From contig CAVYGO010000005.1 in assembly GCA_963768085.1 (NCBI GenBank), positions 124,001-188,000 of the forward strand: DNA of 64,000 nt. Direction: 5' to 3'. A model generated the notes under the pieces. The model worked only from the letters and a program-made list of their open reading frames with translations. It was not told the DNA's origin and did no database searches. This stretch comes from Pukyongia sp963768085. Lineage in GTDB: Bacteria; Bacteroidota; Bacteroidia; Flavobacteriales; Flavobacteriaceae. This document shows positions 43,366-53,116 of this stretch, one piece after another; positions within the stretch are counted from its first letter, which is position 1; the number at the start of each line of letters is the position of its first letter. A program made the position numbers and the translations under genes.

Positions 43366-44745
43366 CTAATCTTCGGCATACTTATGGATAAGTCGCTTCG
43401 ACAAATAATTAAATCGGACAAATAACATAACACCACTAGCGGTTAATCCAGCCAACAATCCTATCCAGATCCCGGAACTTCCGTAATCTGCGACCATGCT
43501 TAAATAATATGAAATAGGGAATCCTATCAGCCAATAAGCGACAAACGTAATTACAGTCGGGATCTTTACGTCCTGCATCCCTCGTAAGGCTCCCAGAGCT
43601 ACAACCTGCAGGGTGTCGGATATCTGGAATACAGCAGAGATCAGCAGGAGTTTCGCTGCTATCGTGGCTACCTGGAAATTATCGGCAAATTCGGCTTTAT
43701 TATCGTAATCCAGATATATTTTGGGCAACGCTTCATTGAAGAGCACAAACAATATGGCAAATACCAACGCCAGCATGGTGGATAGTAGGAATATCGAAAA
43801 CGCGATACGTCTCAATTCCCGAAAACGCTTAAGACCTTTTTGGTTTCCCACACGGATCATCGCCGCAACACTAAAGCCCATGGCGACCATAAACGTCATT
43901 GAAGACAGGTTCAAGGCGATCTGATTGGCCGCCTGCGGATTCTTACCAAGAATACCAGACAGCCATATGGCAGCAGTAAAAATAGCGACTTCAAAAAACA
44001 TTTGTAGTGCGGACGGAAAACCTAGTCCCATTATCTTATTCAGCATTTTTTTAGATAGCTGAAACAATTTTATATGAAGTACAAATGGCCTTGATTTGTG
44101 ATGTTGCGACAGTAAATACCATAAATAAGCCACCATGATCACCCGGGATGCCAAAGTGCCAATGGCAGCTCCCACAACGCCTAGTTGAGGCATTCCGAGT
44201 TTCCCGAATATAAATATATAGTTGAGTATTATGTTGGCAATATTCGCCAATATGGTCGCATACATTGGGTAACGCGTCATTGACAGTCCATCACTAAATT
44301 GCTTGAACGCCTGGAAAACAATGAGTGGAACGAGCGAAATCGCTACCAGATTTAAATAAGGCATTGCCAGTTGCACCACCTCCTCGGGCTGCTTCATGCC
44401 GTACATCAATGGTTTGACTGTGAAAACCAACAAGAACAATGCAATCCCCAGCACCGTACAAAGAAATAAACCATGCTTGAAAGATGATTTCCCTGCTTCA
44501 AAATTATTTTCGCCATCTGCCTCCGCCACCAGAGGTGTAATAGCGGTTGAGAAACCGATACCCAGGGACATAGCAATAAACATAAAGCTATTACCCAATG
44601 AGACCGCTGCCAATTCGGCCGTGCCTAATTGCCCCACCATGATATTATCCACGAGTGCAACCAAAGTATGCCCCAGCATACCCAGGATCACAGGAGTTGC
44701 AAGGCGGTAATTATATTTGAATTCTTTGGTGTATTGCTTGAGCAA
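43366..44745 (-). CDS. MATE family multidrug efflux transporter (NorM-like)
   Basis: A 459-residue protein with 12 predicted helices in two homologous halves. The N-terminal half has YNYRLATPVILGMLGHTLVA and LVDNIMVGQLGTAELAAVSL, the standard NorM start, then GFSTAITPLVAEADG; the second half has LGFPSALQMFFEVAIFTAAI and GFSVAAMIRVGNQKG. It expels cationic drugs or metabolites using a Na+ or H+ gradient. A -7 box TACCTTTG lies upstream on the minus strand (44763-44770). Single-gene transcription unit. Confidence 0.93.
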   Translation of the reverse strand: MLKQYTKEFKYNYRLATPVILGMLGHTLVALVDNIMVGQLGTAELAAVSLGNSFMFIAMSLGIGFSTAITPLVAEADGENNFEAGKSSFKHGLFLCTVLGIALFLLVFTVKPLMYGMKQPEEVVQLAMPYLNLVAISLVPLIVFQAFKQFSDGLSMTRYPMYATILANIANIILNYIFIFGKLGMPQLGVVGAAIGTLASRVIMVAYLWYLLSQHHKSRPFVLHIKLFQLSKKMLNKIMGLGFPSALQMFFEVAIFTAAIWLSGILGKNPQAANQIALNLSSMTFMVAMGFSVAAMIRVGNQKGLKRFRELRRIAFSIFLLSTMLALVFAILFVLFNEALPKIYLDYDNKAEFADNFQVATIAAKLLLISAVFQISDTLQVVALGALRGMQDVKIPTVITFVAYWLIGFPISYYLSMVADYGSSGIWIGLLAGLTASGVMLFVRFNYLSKRLIHKYAED

Positions 44746-44762
44746 GGCTTTGGGGTTTTCAG

Positions 44763-44770
44763 CAAAGGTA
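44763..44770 (-). promoter_or_regulatory. -7 promoter box upstream of the MATE gene
   Basis: The minus strand reads TACCTTTG (TAnnTTTG), 17 bases before the MATE start codon. Confidence 0.5.
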
Positions 44771-44811
44771 AGGAAGCATACGTTTTCAGAAAGTGTAAAA
44801 ACTAAAGCTTT

Positions 44812-45522
44812 TTACTTCAGTATAGTTTTAGATTCCACAGTGATTGGCGATCCTTCTGCCAGCATAACCGATCGCGGCGTCGATTCATTCAATATCTTAA
44901 AATGAGATCCATAGGCCAGTTCGAAATCAAATTCGATATTATAATCGAGAACATCATAGGCTTTCCATTGGGGATGGGTAACCTCGTATTCTGTGGTTTT
45001 CTTTTCTGAAATAGGACTGTATCCCCAATAGTGTTCCGTGATAAATTCGGTTTCAGAATAAGCCGGGAAAGATGTAGCAATCTTTGAAGTAGAGACTTCT
45101 ATGGACTGTGGTCTATCTTTTTCGAGGTATCCATAGGAAGTTAACAGGGTGGTTTCGGTTTCTTCCCATTTGTGATACATTTTACGGGTTTTATAATGCT
45201 CGTTATACAACGTATTGGCCACAAAGGATATCATCGGTTTGGGAACGATCTCACTAACAAACACTACGCCTCTTTTCCATTGCTTTCCATCATGATGACG
45301 AACATAGAACCTAAGATTGATCTCTTCAAAGTTACTGTGAAACGGAATTTTAATTCCGAATATCCTGGTGTTAAGAAACATGAACCCCACAAGGCTTACA
45401 TAACAGCGATTATTCCAAATGTCCAGTTCGGTCTTATGGGGTAAAAAGGGTGTAAGAAGTTCGGGATCAACTTCATAATTGGCCAGGACCAATCGTTTCC
45501 ATTCCGCGTTCAGGAAACTCAT
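44812..45522 (-). CDS. YqjF family protein (DUF2071)
   Basis: A 236-residue soluble protein. MSFLNAEWKRLVLANYEVDP, then LLTPFLPHKTELDIWNNRCY and SLVGFMFLNTRIFGIKIPFH form the DUF2071 signature (W-x-x-L, L-P-x-x-x-x-x-D-x-x-x-x-x-x-x-V-S-L-V-G-F). FEEINLRFYVRHHDGKQWKRG and HYWGYSPISEKKTTEYEV also match. The biochemical function of the family is unknown. The start lies three bases after the M28 peptidase stop on the minus strand, so the two are probably co-transcribed. Confidence 0.88.
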   Translation of the reverse strand: MSFLNAEWKRLVLANYEVDPELLTPFLPHKTELDIWNNRCYVSLVGFMFLNTRIFGIKIPFHSNFEEINLRFYVRHHDGKQWKRGVVFVSEIVPKPMISFVANTLYNEHYKTRKMYHKWEETETTLLTSYGYLEKDRPQSIEVSTSKIATSFPAYSETEFITEHYWGYSPISEKKTTEYEVTHPQWKAYDVLDYNIEFDFELAYGSHFKILNESTPRSVMLAEGSPITVESKTILK

Positions 45523-45525
45523 ACG

Positions 45526-46962
45526 CTAGTCTTTTAGATCTCCAAGTTCACTTGTAGTACCATATTTGTCCATGAGGTATACCAGGCTCGCCATCGTGGC
45601 ACCACCCAGTTCCAGTTCCCGTTTGTTAACAGCATCGAAAGTATCATTTGCTGCGTGATGATGATCGAAGTAACGCTGCGAGTCGGGTCGTAAACCGGCT
45701 AATACTATTGTACCGTCTTTCAGTGGTCCGATGTCCGCACCACTGCCTCCTTTAACAAAGGAATGGATCAGATACGGTTCGAAGAGGCTTTTCCAATTTT
45801 CTATTTGGGCGAAGTTCTTTTCATCGGTATCGAAAGAAAAACCTCTGGGGGTAAAACCTCCGGAATCACTTTCGAGTGCGAAGACATGTTTCTCTTTTTT
45901 AAGTAACGCCTCTTCGGCGTATTTCCTTCCACCCCGAAGCCCGTTCTCCTCATTCATGAATAATACCACACGTATACTGTGTTTGGGCCGATACCCGATC
46001 TCCTTAAACAATCGTAAAACCTCCATTGACTGTACACAGCCCGCTCCATCATCGTGAGAGCCGTCACCCAGGTCCCAGGAGTCCAGATGTCCCCCTACAA
46101 CCATATACCGATTCGGGTAGGTAGTACCCGTGATCTCACCGATGACATTATATGACTGCACATCGGGATAGGTCCTGCAGGACTGCTTAAAATAGAATTT
46201 CAGGTTTGGCATTAATTTCAGGGCACTGCTCAGGTAATCCGCACCATTGGTACTAATCGCGGCAGCCGGTATTCTTCGGTTCACCGGAGTATCTCCATAG
46301 CTCATTGCGCCCGTATGCGGCAGATCATCCTTCCGTAAATTCATAGATCGGACGATGACTCCAACGGCTCCATATTTGGCAGCCTCCCTGGCTCCCGCGT
46401 ATCGCTGATCCGCACATCCGCCATAAGCTTCAAAAGTTCGTATCAGGTTAGCTTGCATGGGCCGGTTATAAAACACGATCTTGCCTTCTATCGCAGATCG
46501 GCCGAGTGTTTCAAGTTCTTCGAAATTCTGAACTTCTACTACATAAGCCTTGAGTCCGCCATCGGGCGTTGGCACAGAGCCCCCAAGGGCACAAATATCT
46601 GTGGTAGAGGATATTCCCGGAGCGGTTTCTATATAGGCATATTCCTTAACGCCGCGAGTCCATTTAGGTACCATTACAGCTTGTAACCAAACCTTATCGA
46701 GTCCTAATTTCTTGAGTTCCGATTCGGTGTAGCGAACCGCTTTTTCAGCTTCTATAGAGCCCGATAATCTCCCGCCTATTTCATTGGATAAATGATCCAG
46801 CCAATCATAACTTTTACCGTTAAGCAGGGCCGTATCATACAACTTTCGAATTGTTAGGCTATCTTCCTTATTGGTTACTTGCGCCATGGTCACGGTCAAG
46901 GTAAAAAGGAAAATAAGGGTGCATATCAAGTTGTTGAATTTCAGCAATTTTAATTCTCTCAT
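45526..46962 (-). CDS. M28 family zinc metallopeptidase, exported
   Basis: A 478-residue protein with signal peptide LICTLIFLFTLTVTMAQ. After a protease-associated-like domain in the middle comes the M28 catalytic domain. Zinc ligands and catalytic residues are visible: VVGGHLDSWDLGDGSHDDGA (His, Asp), LFMNEENGLRGGRKYAEEAL (catalytic Glu pair), FALESDSGGFTPRGF (Asp) and RYFDHHHAANDTFDAV (His). It resembles carboxypeptidase Q/aminopeptidase Y-type enzymes that trim peptides in the periplasm. All catalytic positions are intact and the length is normal. It is followed by the DUF2071 gene. Confidence 0.92.
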   Translation of the reverse strand: MRELKLLKFNNLICTLIFLFTLTVTMAQVTNKEDSLTIRKLYDTALLNGKSYDWLDHLSNEIGGRLSGSIEAEKAVRYTESELKKLGLDKVWLQAVMVPKWTRGVKEYAYIETAPGISSTTDICALGGSVPTPDGGLKAYVVEVQNFEELETLGRSAIEGKIVFYNRPMQANLIRTFEAYGGCADQRYAGAREAAKYGAVGVIVRSMNLRKDDLPHTGAMSYGDTPVNRRIPAAAISTNGADYLSSALKLMPNLKFYFKQSCRTYPDVQSYNVIGEITGTTYPNRYMVVGGHLDSWDLGDGSHDDGAGCVQSMEVLRLFKEIGYRPKHSIRVVLFMNEENGLRGGRKYAEEALLKKEKHVFALESDSGGFTPRGFSFDTDEKNFAQIENWKSLFEPYLIHSFVKGGSGADIGPLKDGTIVLAGLRPDSQRYFDHHHAANDTFDAVNKRELELGGATMASLVYLMDKYGTTSELGDLKD

Positions 46963-46990
46963 AACTCTTTTTTCAATTTCAGCAATCTTT

Positions 46991-47869
46991 TTATTCGTTT
47001 TCCAACTGTTTTTTATACTCCGATATCTTGGATTTTATTTCCGGCTCAAGCTCAGGTTCTTTGATGTCCTTGTATTTTGAAATTTCCTGAAATAGAATTG
47101 ACGCCACGATCAATCTTGCGGCGGGCTTATAGTCCGCTGGTATAGTATACCAACGTGCATGGGGCTTCGATGTCCTATTCAAAAGATCCTGGTAACAAGC
47201 CATATATTTATCCCACAATTTCCTTTCGTCAAGATCGCCCGGCGAGAATTTCCAATTCTTATCACGCTTATTTAGCCTCCGAATGAGGCGATTTTTCTGT
47301 TCTTCCTTAGACAGGTTCAGAAAGAACTTAAAGATCAGTGTTCCGTTTTCGGCTATGGTTTTCTCGAAATTATTGATCTGTTCGAAGCGCTTGTCCCAAA
47401 AAGCATCATTTATATCGTCTTTACTTTGAACATCCGGAAGATTTTCTCCTAAAATGTAACCAGGATGAACCCTTGTTACCAGTACATTTTCGTAGTGGGT
47501 TCGGTTGAATACACCAAACTTACCTCTTGCCGGCAAGGCGATATAATGCCGCCAGATGTAATCGTGTTTACGCTCCAGGTCGGTGGGAACTTTAAAACTG
47601 TGCACAACCACCCCACGAGCATTGAAATCCTTAAACACCTCTCGAATCAGGCTATCCTTTCCGGCAGTATCCATACCCTGAAGGCAGACCAGCACCGCGT
47701 ATTTTCCGTGTGCATACAGGGTATCCTGAAGCTTTCCCAGTTTTTTCCGGGTTTCCCTTAATGAGCTTGTCAATGTCTTTTTATCACTGTTGAAATCCTC
47801 AAAAGTCTGAAGTTCTGATATTGAAATCGGTGATTTAATTTCGTATGTATTCATTTCACTTAGCTCCAT
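46991..47869 (-). CDS. ppk2: Polyphosphate kinase 2 family protein (PPK2)
   Basis: A 292-residue PPK2. Walker A is VLVCLQGMDTAGKDSLIREV, the lid and arginine region is FKVPTDLERKHDYIWRHY, then GVFNRTHYENVLVTRVHPGY and FFLNLSKEEQKNRLIRRLNK. The set FNR-(T/S)-H-Y-E and P-x-x-x-E-x-x-H-D-(Y/F)-L/I-W-R is typical of class III-like PPK2 enzymes that phosphorylate AMP and ADP from polyphosphate. The exact nucleotide preference is not certain from sequence. It lies six bases after the NtrC-type regulator on the minus strand, suggesting co-expression. Confidence 0.9.
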   Translation of the reverse strand: MELSEMNTYEIKSPISISELQTFEDFNSDKKTLTSSLRETRKKLGKLQDTLYAHGKYAVLVCLQGMDTAGKDSLIREVFKDFNARGVVVHSFKVPTDLERKHDYIWRHYIALPARGKFGVFNRTHYENVLVTRVHPGYILGENLPDVQSKDDINDAFWDKRFEQINNFEKTIAENGTLIFKFFLNLSKEEQKNRLIRRLNKRDKNWKFSPGDLDERKLWDKYMACYQDLLNRTSKPHARWYTIPADYKPAARLIVASILFQEISKYKDIKEPELEPEIKSKISEYKKQLENE

Positions 47870-47875
47870 AATCTT

Positions 47876-49039
47876 TTATTTCGATGCGAATAGTTTTACA
47901 TCTTCCTCACTTACTTCCGTATTACCAAGAATGATTAATCGTTCCACGACATTCCGTAACTCACGAATATTCCCGGTCCAATCGTATTCCTTTAATTTTT
48001 TCAGCGCTTTTTCTGAAAACTTCTTTTGACCGGTTCCATACTCATCGGCGATCTTTTGTGTAAAGTAATCTACCAATAATGGAATGTCCTCCCTTCTGTC
48101 GTTCAAGGCAGGTACTTCGATAAGGATAACGGCTAAACGGTGGTAGAGATCTACTCGGAAATTACCTTCTGAAATTTCCTTTTTAAGATCTTTGTTTGTC
48201 GCAGCGATCACCCGTACATCCACTTTAATGTCCTTGTCGCTTCCTACACGCTGCACTTTATTTTCCTGAAGTGCACGCAACACTTTTGCCTGTGCCGAGA
48301 GGCTCATATCACCTACCTCATCCAGGAAGATGGTGCCGCCATTAGCTGCTTCAAATTTACCAGCCCTGTCTCTATTTGCTGAAGTAAATGCCCCCTTAAC
48401 ATGTCCGAAGAGTTCACTTTCTATTAATTCACTCGGAATAGCAGCACAGTTAACTTCAATCATAGGTCCTCCAGCTCTTTCACTTTTCTGATGCAACCAG
48501 TGGGCCACTAACTCTTTACCCGTTCCATTAGGACCGGTAATTAGTACACGCGCTTCGGTAGGAGCCACTTTTTCGATCATATCCTTTATTTGAGTAATAG
48601 CCGATGATTCACCGATCATCTCGTAATTCTTACTCACCTTCTTTTTCAGGCGTTTATTCTCAACAACCAGCTCTTTCCTGTCCAGGGCAATTCGTACCGT
48701 ATTAAGTAACCGATTAAGATCCGGGGGTTTGGAAATATAATCGAAGGCCCCAAGCCGCATGGTATTAACAGCAGTATCCAGATCGCCATGACCGGATATC
48801 ATGACCATGGGCATTTCGGGTTTGATTTTTTTAACAGCTTCAAGAACCTCAACACCATCCATCTTCGGCATTTTAATATCACAAAGGATTAGATCAAAAT
48901 CTTCGTTTTTGATCTTTTCAATGCCTTCCAGGCCGTCATCGGCTTCCATTACTTCATATGTATCACTTTCTTCGGATAGAATTTTTACAAGAACTCGACG
49001 AATGGCTGCTTCGTCTTCAACTATTAAAATTTTTGGCAT
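47876..49039 (-). CDS. NtrC-type sigma-54-dependent response regulator lacking a DNA-binding domain
   Basis: A 387-residue protein. The receiver domain (1-120) has the phosphoacceptor Asp54 in DLILCDIKMPKMDGVEVLEA, VMISGHGDLDTAV (Thr/Ser switch) and YISKPPDLNRLL (Lys). The AAA+ domain (about 145-370) has Walker A LITGPNGTGKELVAHWLH, ELFGHVKGAFTSANRDRAGK (sigma-54 contact loop GAFTSA, usually GAFTGA), Walker B TIFLDEVGDMS and the sensor segment DWTGNIRELRNVVERLIILG. The protein ends at VSEEDVKLFASK, so the usual C-terminal Fis-type helix-turn-helix is absent. It is the second gene after DUF6268 and precedes ppk2. No partner histidine kinase is in the window. Confidence 0.9.
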   Translation of the reverse strand: MPKILIVEDEAAIRRVLVKILSEESDTYEVMEADDGLEGIEKIKNEDFDLILCDIKMPKMDGVEVLEAVKKIKPEMPMVMISGHGDLDTAVNTMRLGAFDYISKPPDLNRLLNTVRIALDRKELVVENKRLKKKVSKNYEMIGESSAITQIKDMIEKVAPTEARVLITGPNGTGKELVAHWLHQKSERAGGPMIEVNCAAIPSELIESELFGHVKGAFTSANRDRAGKFEAANGGTIFLDEVGDMSLSAQAKVLRALQENKVQRVGSDKDIKVDVRVIAATNKDLKKEISEGNFRVDLYHRLAVILIEVPALNDRREDIPLLVDYFTQKIADEYGTGQKKFSEKALKKLKEYDWTGNIRELRNVVERLIILGNTEVSEEDVKLFASK

Positions 49040-49041
49040 TG

Positions 49042-49953
49042 TTATAATTTAAATTTAATTCCGCTCCTAAGATAAAAAGTATTTTCCTCGTTGAGCTTAT
49101 AAAGATTATTCAGTTTGGTGTCACGTAAGCGTATCTCATTGTACCCGGTGTAGGCCCCATAAATGTAGAATAAAATATGTTTACTGAAAAAGTACTCATA
49201 TCCGAATCCGCCCATCACCGTGGTCATGGAAATATTATCTGCAATTTTGGGCATTCCACTACCATCTGGTATAGGCAGGTCATTCTGTATATTCGAATAA
49301 AACCCATCAATCGATATAAAACTTTGTATCGTGTGTTTTTTAGTGATGAAGTGTTTAAGATTCATCTTCGGAATACCTATGGTATACGACCAATCCGGAT
49401 GAAATTTCTTATAATAATTTAAAACCGGTAAGGGAAAAGGTCGTCCCGCATTCGTACTGTATTGTACCCCTATAATGAACCGATCATTTTTTCCAATGGA
49501 ATCCCTTGTTCGATCCTTTACAAAATAAGCGGCTCCAGTAAATCTGAGGTCGGAAGCACGCGCTGTTCGCTGCTCAAAATTTGAAGCTATTTCAAATCCT
49601 GCCCGAGCACCGAATCGCCATTCTTCATTCATTTTAAAGGTGTAACCTATACCCACACGAAACATTTGAAACTTGCGGAGATTTTCCGTGCTGAAAGGAA
49701 CAGCATCTTCAATATCAAGGTCGACGTTTCTATATTCAAGCCCGGGAACGAGATAACTGCCTTCCCAGTCCAGTGGAATAGGAAAATTTACGAAACCCCG
49801 GAATCTATTGATGCTATTATCTGAATTAGACTGAGGGATAATCAAATACTCAATTCTCGCCAGGTCGGTAGCCTGACTGAAAACCGATGTGCATCCTGAA
49901 ATCAGAATGCATAGTAAAGCACAACTTTTTAAAGTATTGTTGATATCGATCAG
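49042..49953 (-). CDS. DUF6268 family outer-membrane beta-barrel protein
   Basis: From 49,845 downward the 267-residue open part has the beta-strand pattern of an outer-membrane barrel (NRFRGFVNFPIPLDWEGSYL, YRNVDLDIEDAVPFSTENLR, FMVGIGYTFKMNEE-like strands) and ends in a strand closing with FKL. The frame continues in phase upstream to 49,953 and there encodes a signal peptide (LKSCALLCILISGCTSVFSQ). No ATG, GTG or TTG is present there; the first in-phase codons after the MscS stop are CTG and ATC. An altered start or a small indel is likely. It belongs to DUF6268; function unknown. Confidence 0.65.
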   Translation of the reverse strand: MIDINNTLKSCALLCILISGCTSVFSQATDLARIEYLIIPQSNSDNSINRFRGFVNFPIPLDWEGSYLVPGLEYRNVDLDIEDAVPFSTENLRKFQMFRVGIGYTFKMNEEWRFGARAGFEIASNFEQRTARASDLRFTGAAYFVKDRTRDSIGKNDRFIIGVQYSTNAGRPFPLPVLNYYKKFHPDWSYTIGIPKMNLKHFITKKHTIQSFISIDGFYSNIQNDLPIPDGSGMPKIADNISMTTVMGGFGYEYFFSKHILFYIYGAYTGYNEIRLRDTKLNNLYKLNEENTFYLRSGIKFKL

Positions 49954-49956
49954 TTT

Positions 49957-50862
49957 TTATTGATCCTTACTTTGAGTTGGGTAAATGTGGACATCACGTT
50001 GAGGGAACGGAATAGTAACTCCATTAGCCCGAAATATTTCGTCTATTCTAAATCGAATGTCACTTTTTATAACCGGGTCAATAAAACTGTCACTAATAAA
50101 AAAATTAAGTTTGAAGATCAGCGCTGAATCTCCGAAATCCTCAAACATTACGAAAGGTTTTGGTTTTTTCAGAACACCCTTCTGTATAACCGCACATTCA
50201 AGCAAAACTTTTTCTACCAATCGTGTATCACTTCCATAAGCCACACCTACTATAACGCTTTCACGGGTAGTTTTATGATTTTGTGTAAAATTTACAAAGC
50301 TGTCAGTAATGAACTTGTGATTTGGAATAATAATCACTTTATCGTCTCGCGTAAGTGTTCGGGTGGTGCGTATCTTTATTTCGATAACGCGGCCCACTTT
50401 ATCATCAATTTCAATGATGTCGCCCACTAACAACGACTTATCCACAATGATAAAGATTCCGGCGATCACATCCTGTATCAAGTCCTGAAGCGCCAAACCA
50501 AGACCAACCAATAATGCGGCCGAAGCAGCAAGGAATGGAGTGATATTTACCCCCGCCAAACTTAAAACGGAGATGACAACAATAATATATACTACGTATT
50601 TGATGAACTTGAAGACGCTGATAAATTTCAGCGTATCGGTCTCATCCATATTGCGGGTAAATAACTTCCGTATTAATTTCAGTAAGAAACCGGCCAAAAA
50701 GAAAGACACGGCCAGTACCAGTAATAACCCAATGGTGATACTAACTCGACTATCTCCTTCACCAATAGTGAAACCCCAACTGAGGAATTCCTTTATGGAA
50801 CCCCATATATCCTCTCGTACAACTTCCTCAATCGTATCGGTAACATTTTCTTCTTGAAACAT
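49957..50862 (-). CDS. Small-conductance mechanosensitive channel (MscS family)
   Basis: A 301-residue channel with three N-terminal helices. The pore helix region is FLAASAALLVGLGLALQDLI and QDVIAGIFIIVDKSLLVGDI, followed by the beta domain IIEIDDKVGRVIEIKIRTTR and TRDDKVIIIPNHKFITDSFV. It opens under hypo-osmotic membrane tension. The start lies two bases after the natB-type gene and the stop three bases before the DUF6268 frame, so it is inside a long minus-strand run starting at grpE. Confidence 0.93.
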   Translation of the reverse strand: MFQEENVTDTIEEVVREDIWGSIKEFLSWGFTIGEGDSRVSITIGLLLVLAVSFFLAGFLLKLIRKLFTRNMDETDTLKFISVFKFIKYVVYIIVVISVLSLAGVNITPFLAASAALLVGLGLALQDLIQDVIAGIFIIVDKSLLVGDIIEIDDKVGRVIEIKIRTTRTLTRDDKVIIIPNHKFITDSFVNFTQNHKTTRESVIVGVAYGSDTRLVEKVLLECAVIQKGVLKKPKPFVMFEDFGDSALIFKLNFFISDSFIDPVIKSDIRFRIDEIFRANGVTIPFPQRDVHIYPTQSKDQ

Positions 50863-50864
50863 TT

Positions 50865-52177
50865 TTAATACTTAAGCCACTTTATTATTTCTTTATAGCT
50901 TGCTTTTTTACCGTACATTAAAATTCCCACCCGGTATATTTTTGCTGCAAACCATACTGTGCCTATAAAAGTAGCAAATAAAATAACTACCGAAAGTATT
51001 TGCTGCCATAAAGGAACTCCAAAGGGTATACGCATTAACATAACTACCGGAGATGTAAACGGAATAAAAGAGAATACCTGGGAAACTGTGCCGTGTGGAT
51101 TATCTATAACGGTAAAGAATCCTACATAAACAGCGAGTATTAATGGCATTAATATGGGCAGCATAAATTGCTGAGTGTCTGTTTCACTATCAACCGCCGC
51201 TCCAATTGCGGCATACAAAGAGGCGTAAAGTAAATAGCCTCCCACGAAAAATAGTATGAACATGATCACCAGATTCGCAAATAGGCAGATTATTCAACTC
51301 CATCATCACATCCTGCAAAAAAGCGCCGTCGCTATTAAGCGCCTCAGCCTGAGCCATCGCTTCCTGTTGCTGCATCGCGCCGGCATCTATGCCGAATATT
51401 GCGGAAATCACCATCCCGAAAACTCCTATTAAAATTACCCAGGCTAAAAATTGCGTGACTCCTGCCAGCGATGTCCCAATAATTTTTCCCAATAAAAGTT
51501 TTATGGGTTTTACCGATGATATGATCACTTCAATGATCCTGCTTGTTTTCTCTTCGATAACGCTGCGCATAATCATATTGCCGTAAATGATAATGAACAT
51601 GAAAAGTAAGTACCCGGCTAAGCCACCAAAGCCAAGTTTTAGGATCGGCGCTCAATTTGGATGTTTTCTCACCGCCAAAGGTTTCCTGTTTCGTATCGAT
51701 ACGAACTCGCAGCGACTCTATCATCTCCGGGTCCAATCCCGCCGCCTCCAGTTTTAATGTATTCGCTTTCTCAGCGATGGCATCTTCAATATTGTCTAAA
51801 ACAATAAACGAAGGCGAATCTTCAGAATAAAAGGTAATAGCCTCCGAAAGCTCATCAAGAGATTCAACCTCAGGAATATAAAGCAATCCGTAATCTCCCG
51901 ATTCTTCAACTCGTTTTCTTTGCTTCGGAAAGGTCACTTCCCGAGCATCATTTGATATACAAGATTATCATCACTTTCAAACTGATCGCAAACAATCCAC
52001 TTTCATCCAGCACGGATATGGTGCGAACTTTATCATTATTAAGTTGGGACAGATAAGCAACCAATGTAAATATCCCGACCATGATCAACGGACTCAGGAA
52101 GGTCATAATAATAAAGGACTTATTTCGAACCTTGTTAAGATATTCTCTCTTTATAATTAAGCGATAAGATGATTCAT
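50865..52177 (-). pseudogene. NatB-like ABC-2 permease, interrupted by several single-base indels
   Basis: ATG at 52175-52177 gives MNHL, then a one-base loss leads into LIIKREYLNKVRNKSFIIMT and FLSPLIMVGIFTLVAYLSQL (helix 1). Further shifts fall near 52,000, 51,945, 51,915, 51,645 and 51,285; between them the expected sequence appears: RVEESGDYGLLYIPEVESLD (periplasmic region), FIIIYGNMIMRSVIEEKTSR, IIEVIISSVKPIKLLLGKII and the last helices FTSPVVMLMRIPFGVPLWQQ. Corrected length is about 435 residues, normal for NatB/YhaP-type Na+ or drug efflux permeases. At least two indels are losses and four are gains. Whether this is true decay or sequence error is unclear. Confidence 0.75.
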
Positions 52178-52187
52178 ACGGTCGGGA

Positions 52188-53116
52188 TTAGTTGTTTTGA
52201 ACAGTTTGGATGAATATATCATTAGCGGAAGGTATCACTTCCACAAAATGCGTTAACTGACCTTTGGTGGTTAAGTAACGATACAAGATCATTAGCCGAA
52301 GTAGTATTCCGGGATCTGGACTTTATATTGAAATTCATCATTTATAGTTTTGAAAGTAGCAGGAAATACGTCATAATATTCTGCAAGACGGTTTTTAGCT
52401 GCACTATGATCTTCTGAAATCAGACCTATTTCATAAGTGTTCGATCGGAATTCACGTTTGATGTCTATTAGTTTTCCATCGAGGATCTTATTTGCTTCGT
52501 GAAGAAGCGCAATATGATCGCACATCTCTTCAACCGATTCCATTCGGTGTGTAGAAAATATCACAGTTGCTCCGTTATCGCGAAGCCGTAATATTTCATC
52601 TTTTATCAGATTGGCATTGATGGGGTCGAAACCACTAAAGGGTTCATCGAATATAAGCAACTTAGGTTCATGTAAAACGGTGACCACAAATTGGATCTTT
52701 TGCGCCATCCCTTTCGAAAGTTCCTGTATTTTCTTGTTCCACCAATCACCTATGTCCAGACGTTCAAACCAATATTTTAATCGTTTTTTAGCCTCTTGTT
52801 TTGAAAGTCCTTTCAACTGAGACAGGTACAGTGCCTGCTCCCCTACTTTCATAGATTTATACAAGCCTCTTTCTTCGGGTAAATAACCAATATACCTGAT
52901 ATCATCGGGTTTCAGGGGTTGCCCGTCCAATATAACAGAACCCGTATCCGGCATGGTAATTTGATTAATAATGCGTAGAAGGGTAGTTTTTCCGGCTCCA
53001 TTAGGCCCTAAAAGGCCAAAAACGCTTCCTCTTGGAACCGCTATCGAAACTTGATTCAATGCCTTAAATTCTCCAAAAGACTTAGAAACGTTGTCCGCAA
53101 CTAAAAGATTGTCCAT
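52188..53116 (-). CDS. NatA-like ABC transporter ATP-binding protein, frameshifted near the C-terminus
   Basis: The intact part (53,116-52,292, 274 residues) has Walker A VFGLLGPNGAGKTTLLRIIN, Q-loop IGYLPEERGLYKSMKVGEQA, signature LSKGMAQKIQFVVTVL, Walker B KLLIFDEPFSGFDPINANLI and H-loop FSTHRMESVEEMCDH. The open frame ends after IPEYYFG, but a neighbouring frame continues with LYRYLTTKGQLTHFVEVIPS and NDIFIQTVQNN to TAA at 52188-52190. The last 35 or so residues are therefore split off by a frameshift near 52,290. With the NatB-like permease it forms an ABC-2 exporter. The start lies 11 bases from the NatB-like gene. Confidence 0.85.
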
